From a virus, in IMG/VR virus record IMGVR_UViG_3300042923_000965, positions 1 to 21,773 of that record: a DNA stretch of 21,773 bases; one strand, written 5' to 3'. Every line of letters begins with the position of its first letter. The first letter of the stretch is position 1. Below are positions 13,825 through 19,307 of this stretch, piece after piece. The notes beneath the pieces were generated by a model. The model was not told the origin of the DNA and did not search any database. It saw only the letters and a list, made by a program, of their open reading frames with translations. A program made the translations under genes and the position numbers.

Positions 13825-14598
13825 TTATTTATCTAAAATACATATATTATGAAAAGCGTCTCCATAAGACGTGATGTCTATGCGCGAATGATTAAATTCA
13901 ATTTTAGATTCTGGGTATCGAGCTATATAGGGTTCAACAAAATATATTTGCTTAGCTTGTATTTCAGTTTCATTATACAATTCAGTATTGCCATAAGATA
14001 TGTACTGAGGAATATCGATTAATCTTTGACGTATCAAATTATCAATAGATAGTTGTTGCTGCGCATACGTAAGTATATTGAATAAATTGAAGTTTTTAGC
14101 TAAAGTTAGATAATTACCTTTTGTATTAAGTTTAAGATGTACATCTATAAGGGGTCGAACGTTTATGGAACATAGATATTTAAAGAGTATAGCATCTTCT
14201 GGTGAAAGTTGTTTAATAGTTTCAACAAACGAAGGATGAACCGTTTCTTTGGTATCAATATTCATAGATTTAGCAAGTAAATTAGCGTATAAATTACGAA
14301 GTTCTGCATTATCCATTGAATATGATATTGCTTGTAACGCAGGGACAGCGACATAAGGCTCTGGTGAAACAATTTTTTCTAGACCAATATTATTTAATTT
14401 AATAGCAAGAAGCTTTTCAGTTTCAGCAAGATTATATTCTCTCTGCGCAACCCACTTACGTACTGGAGTAAGAGCAGCATTAATAGTTCGAGGTAACAAT
14501 GATAAGGTTTTACCCAATTCCTTTGCGGTAGGTTGTGCGACATCATTATAAATTTCAGGAACAGTTTCAATAACTTTACTTAATTTGTCCACAGACAT
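13825..14598 (-). CDS. Abi-alpha (DUF4393) abortive-infection-type protein
   Basis: A 257-residue protein. The central part (about 75-150: PEPYVAVPALQAISYSMDNAE, LRNLYANLLAKSMN, then VHPSFVETIKQLSPEDAILFKYL) matches the Abi_alpha/DUF4393 family, whose founding annotation is abortive infection. The N-terminal segment (TLSLLPRTINAALTPVRKWVAQREY) is amphipathic and could touch the membrane. Members occur widely in prophages and mobile elements; the mechanism is not well established. It has its own ribosome site (AAAGGTGA before ATG 14598) and runs against all the surrounding early genes, the mark of an independently expressed lysogenic accessory gene. It probably protects the lysogen against other phages. 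Confidence 0.8.
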   Translation of the reverse strand: MSVDKLSKVIETVPEIYNDVAQPTAKELGKTLSLLPRTINAALTPVRKWVAQREYNLAETEKLLAIKLNNIGLEKIVSPEPYVAVPALQAISYSMDNAELRNLYANLLAKSMNIDTKETVHPSFVETIKQLSPEDAILFKYLCSINVRPLIDVHLKLNTKGNYLTLAKNFNLFNILTYAQQQLSIDNLIRQRLIDIPQYISYGNTELYNETEIQAKQIYFVEPYIARYPESKIEFNHSRIDITSYGDAFHNICILDK

Positions 14599-14614
14599 AA
14601 TAAATCACCTTTCT

Positions 14615-14641
14615 TTGGTAATATTTTCATAATAATATAAT
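14615..14641 (+). promoter_or_regulatory. Weak candidate promoter for the gene at 14683
   Basis: TTGGTA (14615-14620) and TATAAT (14636-14641) with a short 15-bp spacer, in the 84-bp divergent interval between the Abi-like gene and the next rightward gene. The -10 box is perfect; the spacing is poor. I saw no clear leftward promoter for the Abi-like gene. Confidence 0.4.
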
Positions 14642-14682
14642 AACACTATACCATTTAAAATTCTATAAAGGAGGAATATAAA

Positions 14683-14886
14683 TTGAAAATTGCTATCGTA
14701 ATTTTAAATAAAAGAAGGAAGACTATCTCATTTCACAATGGACAAGCAATTGATACAGCTTTAATGGGGGCGTCTTTAATATTTAAAGCAGCAACGGAAA
14801 TATCTGAAGTTAAAAGTATTTCACTAGAAAATGCAATAGATATTATTTTAGAAGCGATATTAAATACTGATAAATCAAAAATTTAA
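14683..14886 (+). CDS. 67-residue phage protein of unknown function
   Basis: TTG start at 14683 with AAAGGAGG 8 bases upstream. It begins with a hydrophobic strand and basic turn (MKIAIVILNKRRKTISFHNG), then two helices (TALMGASLIFKAATEISEV, LENAIDIILEAIL). It resembles small proteins preceding the late regulator in clostridial phages. No family recognised. Confidence 0.6.
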   Translation: MKIAIVILNKRRKTISFHNGQAIDTALMGASLIFKAATEISEVKSISLENAIDIILEAILNTDKSKI

Positions 14887-14975
14887 AAGGAAAACATAGT
14901 GATACAACAAATTTATTAGAACAATGAAATTTGGAGTTGTGTGGCTAAGAATGATAAGGGTTAGGAGGGAATAAA

Positions 14976-15413
14976 GTGACTAAAGATATACTGATACAAT
15001 ATGTTGACCTGAAAGAGGAAATAAAGGATCTAGAAAAGCGTATAGCTGATTTAGAAAAGCAATCCAAGGAAATACAAAAAGATATTGTCAAAGGATCCTC
15101 TAGTGAGTTTCCTTATACAGAACATAATTTTAATATTGCAGGGATTGGAATTAATAGCTTGGGTAGTTATAGCAACAGAATTATCAAGATTAATAGGTAT
15201 AAAGCTAATCTCAAAGCTAGTTATGATGATCTTCTTGAATTGCAGACTAAAGCCGAGGAATACATAAATAGTAACGAAAATAGTAGGATTAGAAGAATTA
15301 TGAGGTATCGCTTTGTGGATGGACTAAATTGGGTTCAGGTGGCTCATAGGATGGGTGGGAGAAGTACTGCTGATAGTTGCAGGATGGAATTAAACAGGTA
15401 TGTTGATAAATAA
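14976..15413 (+). CDS. ArpU/DUF1492-like late transcription regulator
   Basis: A 145-residue protein starting at GTG after TTAGGAGGG. The first ~35 residues are a charged coiled coil (LKEEIKDLEKRIADLEKQSKEIQ), the middle contains a second helix pair, and the end (RIRRIMRYRFVDGLNWVQVAHRMGGRSTADSCRMELNRYV) is a sigma-70 region-4-like helix-turn-helix. This is the architecture of the ArpU, RinA and DUF1492 late activators that sit between replication and packaging genes and switch on terminase and structural transcription. Its position fits, except that the accessory block lies between it and the terminase. Confidence 0.8.
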   Translation: MTKDILIQYVDLKEEIKDLEKRIADLEKQSKEIQKDIVKGSSSEFPYTEHNFNIAGIGINSLGSYSNRIIKINRYKANLKASYDDLLELQTKAEEYINSNENSRIRRIMRYRFVDGLNWVQVAHRMGGRSTADSCRMELNRYVDK

Positions 15414-15431
15414 TAAATATTGTAATATAAT
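15403..15431 (+). promoter_or_regulatory. Near-consensus promoter of the accessory block
   Basis: TTGATA (15403-15408), 17-bp spacer, TATAAT (15426-15431), overlapping the last codons of the late regulator and 31 bases ahead of the next start. This strength suits expression from a silent prophage. Confidence 0.8.
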
Positions 15432-15461
15432 GTAAAAAAATAGTGCTTCATGGAGGAGTAT

Positions 15462-16058
15462 ATGAAAAAGTTAGATTTATTAGCGTATTTGTTTTATTTA
15501 TTTTTAGGGATATCTTTTTATACTATAATTTTGTTAGTTTTAGTTTTTACGGGATTTTTGGATTTTGATAGAACTTCTGAAATAGTAGGACAACTTATTG
15601 GACTTGGTTTATTTTGTTTTGTAGGCTTTTTCATTGTTATTTATGAGATTAAAAAAAAGAAACAAAATGATATTTTTGTTTATAAATTATATGATGCGTA
15701 CGACAAAAAAAGGAAAAGTAATATGCGATACGACGAAATACTAAAAGCTATAAAGGAAATTTGTGAAATAGAAAAAATTAAAGAGACAGAGGTTCTTCAG
15801 TGCTTAGAGGCTGAACTAAAGGCTGAATTGTCAAGAATAAAACTTTTTTCATGGATACCTATTATTATTACATTTTTTTTAAATATATTTGGTAGTTCGA
15901 ATCAAAGTTTCTATTTGGTTAGCTTTATGATATTTGTAGGATTGTTATATTATTATTTTGCAGCGACTATTTTAGTACCTAGAGCTGAATATATTTTAAA
16001 TGTAATAAAGAATTTTAAGAGTAATAAAATTAGCTATAATAAAATGTATGAATTGTGA
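15462..16058 (+). CDS. Four-helix membrane protein, candidate superinfection-exclusion factor
   Basis: A 198-residue protein. The start is ATG 15462, because GGAGGAG (15452-15458) is its ribosome site and overlaps the earlier in-frame ATG at 15450. Two transmembrane hairpins are clear: residues ~6-28 with ~38-60, and ~132-149 with ~153-172. They are separated by a charged, mostly helical ~70-residue cytoplasmic segment (KKRKSNMRYDEILKAIKEICEIEKIKETEVLQCLEAELKAEL). No enzymatic motif is visible. It has its own strong promoter and very low GC. A lysogenic membrane protein with these features is most simply an exclusion or immunity factor, but this is inference from context. Confidence 0.7.
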   Translation: MKKLDLLAYLFYLFLGISFYTIILLVLVFTGFLDFDRTSEIVGQLIGLGLFCFVGFFIVIYEIKKKKQNDIFVYKLYDAYDKKRKSNMRYDEILKAIKEICEIEKIKETEVLQCLEAELKAELSRIKLFSWIPIIITFFLNIFGSSNQSFYLVSFMIFVGLLYYYFAATILVPRAEYILNVIKNFKSNKISYNKMYEL

Positions 16059-16354
16059 TATTCCAATAATTTAAGAGGATAATTGTATAACAAAATTCGT
16101 TATGTTCGGTTAAAATAGTTTATAATTTAAAATGTCGATAGATAGAGTTTGCTATCAGTTGACCTCCTGTGGTGTACGGTTGCCAAGTGTCAAAACTTGG
16201 TGGCTGATTAAACCGATTTTCTATTATTCTTTGTTCCGGTTCAAGAATGACGGTGGGTAAGCGTATACCGTAATAACGCAGAGTGGAATGTCCTATAGTA
16301 CTCACCACTTAAAAATAAAATGACTATTGTTGGCAACTGTCTTACACGTTGCGA

Positions 16355-16425
16355 GGAATTGTAGCTCAGTTGGTAGAGCAACTCAATATATGAGTATATC
16401 GCAGGATCGTAGCCTGTCAATTCCC
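16355..16425 (+). ncRNA. tRNA-like structure with non-decoding loops
   Basis: All four stems of a cloverleaf are present: acceptor GGAATTG (16355-16361) with CAATTCC (16418-16424), 7 of 7 pairs; TA linker; D arm GCTC/GAGC with canonical loop AGTTGGTA; anticodon-arm equivalent ACTCA/TGAGT (16381/16391); 5-base variable region; T arm GCAGG/CCTGT (16401/16413). But the anticodon loop is only ATATA. Re-pairing to a 7-base loop gives UAU with A instead of the invariant U33. The T loop reads ATCGTAG, with the 54-58 pair reversed, and CCA is not encoded. Stem integrity with loop decay argues for selected structure without decoding: a decoy, a processing signal or a domain of the larger RNA. A young pseudogene is the alternative. 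Confidence 0.65.
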
Positions 16426-16513
16426 CTGGAGAATATATCTTTTCCTGTTTCTGTGCGTACTCCATACAAAACGAAAGCAAACAGGCCCCCAAAGTTTTAT
16501 CCCCTAAAACCAT

Positions 16514-16540
16514 CCACTCCCCTGGGTGGTATTGTTGTTG
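16514..16540 (+). terminator. Possible terminator of the structured RNA
   Basis: CCACTC (16514-16519), loop CCCT, GGGTGG (16524-16529), then the T-rich TATTGTTGTT. It abuts the next promoter (16538), which supports separate transcription units. Confidence 0.5.
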
Positions 16541-16566
16541 AATAAAATGAGAAATAATGGTAGAAT
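16538..16566 (+). promoter_or_regulatory. Promoter of the ATPase-STAS operon
   Basis: TTGAAT (16538-16543), 17-bp spacer, TAGAAT (16561-16566), about 48 bases ahead of the ATPase start codon. Confidence 0.65.
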
Positions 16567-16614
16567 ATAGAGAATAATGGTGAAGTATACATAATCATAT
16601 TGGGGAGTGTCAAA

Positions 16615-17778
16615 ATGAATAATATAGATTTGCTCTTAAATAAAAATAATAAAAGTATTACGAAAATTAAGATACAAGAGAAATGTGCGGTATTTGACAA
16701 TAAAGAAGAGATTTTTTCAGGAAAAACAATAGGGAGAATTATAAAGTTTGTTAATTCTTTACATAATCAGTATCCTAAATTAAAAATACCTATCATTTTT
16801 AATTTAGGTGAAATATCATTTATTGATAAATTATCATATATTTTACTAGAATGCATATGCTATAATTTAATAGTTAATTATAAGCAAAAAGTACATATAT
16901 TATGCACTGTTAAAAAAGAAATTGGTACAGAAGGGGCTTATTCCTCTCCTTTATTATTACTAAACGGGATTGATAAGGATAATATTCAAAAATTTGGGCA
17001 AAAATTTATTAAAGACACATACGGATATCATTTACGAAGAGTTATAAATGGGAATGAACTAGAAAATAGTAATTATCTTGGACTTTTATACCAGGAGGTA
17101 GATTCTTTTTTAAAGATATTCAGTGTTGACGAACAGTGTAGAGATGATATTTCAGAGGTAGTTGCAGAGTTAGTTGGGAATGCTTGCGAACATGCAGGTT
17201 CTGATTGTTTGGTTGATATAGATGTTTCCTCTGGGTATAATAAATCTACGAATAATGTTATTGATGAAGATAATTATTATTATGGAATTAATATTGTTGT
17301 GGTAAATTTTTCGGAGACATTATTAGGTAATGATATTAAAAAGAAAGTATCTTTGAAATCTGATTGTGAAACAGAAAGGTATAAAAAGGTATATAATGCA
17401 TATGATTTTCATAAGAAACAATTTAATGATGAGTACAAAAAAGAAGATTTTTATAACATTACTGCATTCCAACATAAAATATCTGGACGACAAAAATACG
17501 AATCAACAGGAGGAACAGGATTAACTCAATTAGTTAAATCTTTAGAAGAGAGGTCAGAAGCACATAGATGTTATGTGATAAGTGGAGATAGAGCATTAAA
17601 TTTTTATCAAGAAATGTTAGAATTTAATAGTGACCAATGGATAGGATTTAATGAACAAAATGATTATTTTAGCAACATTCCCGAGAATGGTGTTGTAACA
17701 GAATGCTTGATTAATATGCCTGGGACGGCATACAATCTTAACTTTGTTATGAAAGGAGAAAAAATAAATGGAGAATAA
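16615..17778 (+). CDS. STAS-like plus GHKL ATPase protein, candidate partner-switch sensor
   Basis: A 387-residue protein starting at ATG 16615 after GGGGAG. Residues ~20-115 look like a STAS/MlaB-type fold (KIPIIFNLGEISFIDKLSYILLECI). Residues ~170-375 form a GHKL (HSP90/histidine-kinase/anti-sigma) ATPase domain with the N-box EVVAELVGNACEHA (181-194, Asn189) and glycine-rich lid STGGTGLTQL (297-306). The G1 box is unusual: IVVVNFSETL (227-236) replaces the usual D-x-G, so nucleotide turnover may be altered. No phospho-acceptor histidine domain is present. It is read with a DUF4325-type STAS-like protein and a membrane protein, which suggests an anti-sigma/anti-anti-sigma-like switch coupled to an effector. 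This is a known fold set but no system I can name. Confidence 0.75.
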   Translation: MNNIDLLLNKNNKSITKIKIQEKCAVFDNKEEIFSGKTIGRIIKFVNSLHNQYPKLKIPIIFNLGEISFIDKLSYILLECICYNLIVNYKQKVHILCTVKKEIGTEGAYSSPLLLLNGIDKDNIQKFGQKFIKDTYGYHLRRVINGNELENSNYLGLLYQEVDSFLKIFSVDEQCRDDISEVVAELVGNACEHAGSDCLVDIDVSSGYNKSTNNVIDEDNYYYGINIVVVNFSETLLGNDIKKKVSLKSDCETERYKKVYNAYDFHKKQFNDEYKKEDFYNITAFQHKISGRQKYESTGGTGLTQLVKSLEERSEAHRCYVISGDRALNFYQEMLEFNSDQWIGFNEQNDYFSNIPENGVVTECLINMPGTAYNLNFVMKGEKINGE

Positions 17779-18055
17779 AATTGATTTAAAATTTGACAAA
17801 ATGACTACTAGGTTAGCTGGAAATCCGTATGGAAAATCGGTATATAAAGAACAAGTTAAAGATAAAATAGATTTTTCAAAAATAAATATCATTTGTTTCC
17901 CTGAAAATATAGAGAAAATCGCATCGTCCTTTACACAAGGCTTTTTCACTGAAATTATTAATGAAATAGGATTTAATGGGATTGATACTAAAATTAAATT
18001 AATTACTAAAAAAAAGGAATTGGAAGAGGAAGTATTAAGAGATTTATTTTCATAA
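17768..18055 (+). CDS. STAS-like (DUF4325-type) protein
   Basis: A 95-residue protein overlapping the ATPase gene by 11 bases, with AAAGGAG upstream. It has the DUF4325 pattern: an N-terminal basic TRLAGNPYGKSVY motif (14-26), a strand KINIICFP, then IEKIASSFTQGFFTEIINEIG, the helix that in STAS proteins carries the switch serine (SSF here), and a final amphipathic helix. Such proteins occur beside GHKL ATPases and are thought to act as their binding partner, as SpoIIAA does for SpoIIAB. Whether Ser49 or Ser50 is phosphorylated cannot be told from sequence. Confidence 0.75.
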   Translation: MENKIDLKFDKMTTRLAGNPYGKSVYKEQVKDKIDFSKINIICFPENIEKIASSFTQGFFTEIINEIGFNGIDTKIKLITKKKELEEEVLRDLFS

Positions 18056-18073
18056 GACGAGGGGGAAGTATAA

Positions 18074-18523
18074 ATGGAGGTATCAATAATATTATCAATA
18101 GCAGCAATTATTATTTCAATTGGAATTCCAATTTTTGAATATTGTAATAATATTAAATTTAACAAAGTCAGCTTAATCTCAGACTACTATAAAGAAATAT
18201 ACAGTGTGTATTTAATGAAGGAGATACCCAAGGCAAGAATGTATATTCGCTACAGTGAAGAAAGGTTGAGTGGAACAGAAAAAATTATTGACGTATTACG
18301 ACTGGTAAGAGAAGATTCGATTTTCTTTAAGTATAATGACCACCTATTTTATGAACAATTAATCACAATAATACAGGAATTAGAAGACCTATTGGTTCTA
18401 ACTGATAAAATGTCAAATGATAATTATGTTTTGTTTTACATTGATTTTGAAAAAAAGCTTGGGCATATTTACGAATGTATATCTAGAAGACATTTGGGGG
18501 AAAAAATAAGAAAAACTAAATAA
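18074..18523 (+). CDS. Single-helix membrane protein, candidate effector of the ATPase-STAS cassette
   Basis: A 149-residue protein starting at ATG 18074 after GAGGGGG, 18 bases past the STAS-like stop. Residues 4-25 (SIILSIAAIIISIGIPIFEYC) form one N-terminal transmembrane helix or signal anchor. The remaining ~120 residues are helical and charged, ending in a basic tail (SRRHLGEKIRKTK), so a cytoplasmic domain is likely. No nuclease, TIR or protease motif is visible. Third in a co-oriented, tightly spaced operon, it is the natural candidate for an output that acts at the membrane. No family recognised. Confidence 0.65.
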   Translation: MEVSIILSIAAIIISIGIPIFEYCNNIKFNKVSLISDYYKEIYSVYLMKEIPKARMYIRYSEERLSGTEKIIDVLRLVREDSIFFKYNDHLFYEQLITIIQELEDLLVLTDKMSNDNYVLFYIDFEKKLGHIYECISRRHLGEKIRKTK

Positions 18524-18928
18524 TTAAGTAATATATTATATGCATCAAGAGGATAATAAAAAGTAAGTATTAATTATTTCCAACAGTAAATAATATGTTG
18601 ATTGGGAATAGATACAATAATTTGACTAGCTACATCCTTACTAAAAGACTTTATAGATTAATTGCTATTATGTTAGGAAATAAATATAACCAAAATGATG
18701 GCGCTGGTCTCGCACTATATTTATTGAGCGTGTTATAGAACCATAATATTATTATTGGATAGAATGTTTAATTTTATTCAGTAAGTTTAATATGTATTTC
18801 ATTACAGTCCTTAACTTTGGTTTAGGACTATTTTTATACAACAAAATGTTAAAATTCAACCGGTTGTTTCCATATTGCTAATTATGGAATATAGTGGTAG
18901 TATTTGTAGTAAAGGGGAGGTGATATAA
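18524..18928. other. 405-bp gene-free interval after the accessory operon
   Basis: Very AT-rich. I found no reading frame with a ribosome site and no good promoter. A stretch with higher GC (18699-18735) stands out but forms no clear stem. The only definite element is the terminator at 18806. It may be a junction where the accessory block was inserted ahead of the packaging genes. Confidence 0.5.
18806..18837 (+). terminator. Intrinsic terminator
   Basis: AGTCCTTAA (18806-18814), loop, TTTAGGACT (18821-18829) followed by ATTTTTATA; 8 of 9 pairs. It isolates the accessory operon from the packaging genes. Confidence 0.75.
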
Positions 18929-19240
18929 ATGAGTGATAAAATAAAACTAAGCGAACTGTTTAAGAAATTAATGATAAATTCTCAATTTGCCATGGCATCT
19001 GAAGATAACCAATTAATTAAAAGATTAACTGAGAATGGTGATTTGAAAGACAAAATGATCTTTCTTCAAGAAACACCAATGATTAATGAATACTTAAGAA
19101 TATCATTTATAAAAACAACTGTAATAACATTGGCAGAACTTGATTTTATTGAAAAAGATTGTGACATACTAGATGTTAATGTATCAAACAATCTCGTAAA
19201 AGAATCTATGGAAATGTTCAAAAAGTTAAAGAATAAATAG
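18929..19240 (+). CDS. 103-residue phage protein of unknown function
   Basis: ATG 18929 follows GGGGAGGTGAT. The protein is helical and charged throughout (KLSELFKKLMINSQFAMASEDNQLIKRLTENGDLKDKMIFLQ...), with a C-terminal lysine-rich helix and no membrane segment or cysteine pair. It has terminators on both sides (18806 and 19251), so it is a single-gene unit just before the terminase. The usual neighbours here (HNH nuclease, small terminase) are absent, but nothing in the sequence says it replaces them. Confidence 0.65.
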   Translation: MSDKIKLSELFKKLMINSQFAMASEDNQLIKRLTENGDLKDKMIFLQETPMINEYLRISFIKTTVITLAELDFIEKDCDILDVNVSNNLVKESMEMFKKLKNK

Positions 19241-19250
19241 ATTGTTAAGG

Positions 19251-19272
19251 GCATCCTTAGGGGTGCTTTTTT
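19251..19272 (+). terminator. Intrinsic terminator before the terminase gene
   Basis: GCATCC (19251-19256), loop TTAG, GGGTGC (19261-19266), then six T residues. One G-T pair. Confidence 0.8.
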
Positions 19273-19307
19273 ATATAACAAAACCGACGAATGAGAGGTG
19301 GTGACGG

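Larger units (their letters stand above)
16132..16540 (+). ncRNA. Candidate ~400-nt structured noncoding RNA with internal tRNA-like fold
   Basis: This gene-free stretch between two accessory genes is clearly richer in G and C than its neighbours and full of stems: GATAG/CTATC (16141/16152), CCAAGT/ACTTGG (16183/16195), AACCG/CGGTT (16211/16237), an H-type pseudoknot at 16250-16279, AGTGG/CCACT around 16282-16308, GCAAC/GTTGC (16333/16348), the tRNA-like fold 16355-16425, CCTGTTT/AAACAGG (16444/16479), GTTTTA/TAAAAC (16494/16505) and the final hairpin 16514-16529. A TATAAT lies at 16121-16126, though without a good -35 box. No frame has a ribosome site and protein-like content. It resembles in style the large ornate phage RNAs (GOLLD, ROOL), but I cannot match it to one; it may be new. 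Confidence 0.55.

Noticed and set aside
16355-16425. A functional decoding tRNA
   Set aside because: The anticodon loop is 5 bases, or lacks U33 if re-paired; the T loop breaks the TTCRA pattern and CCA is absent.
16524-16540. T-box leader (GGGTGGTA resembles the T-box core)
   Set aside because: The conserved ACCGCG continuation is missing, no specifier stem or antiterminator was found, and the downstream gene is not an amino-acid or tRNA-ligase gene.
16132-16540. Group I or II intron
   Set aside because: No domain V-like or P7-like core and no intron-encoded protein; the flanking genes are not interrupted.
16120-16545. Three overlapping open frames within the structured RNA block (minus 16120-16308, minus 16241-16513, plus 16327-16545)
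   Set aside because: No ribosome sites, mutually overlapping on both strands, and the plus-strand one is simply the translation of the tRNA-like segment (CSSVGRAT is the usual artefact).
17617-18165. 182-codon minus-strand open frame
   Set aside because: It is the antisense shadow of the STAS-like gene and its neighbours, without a ribosome site.
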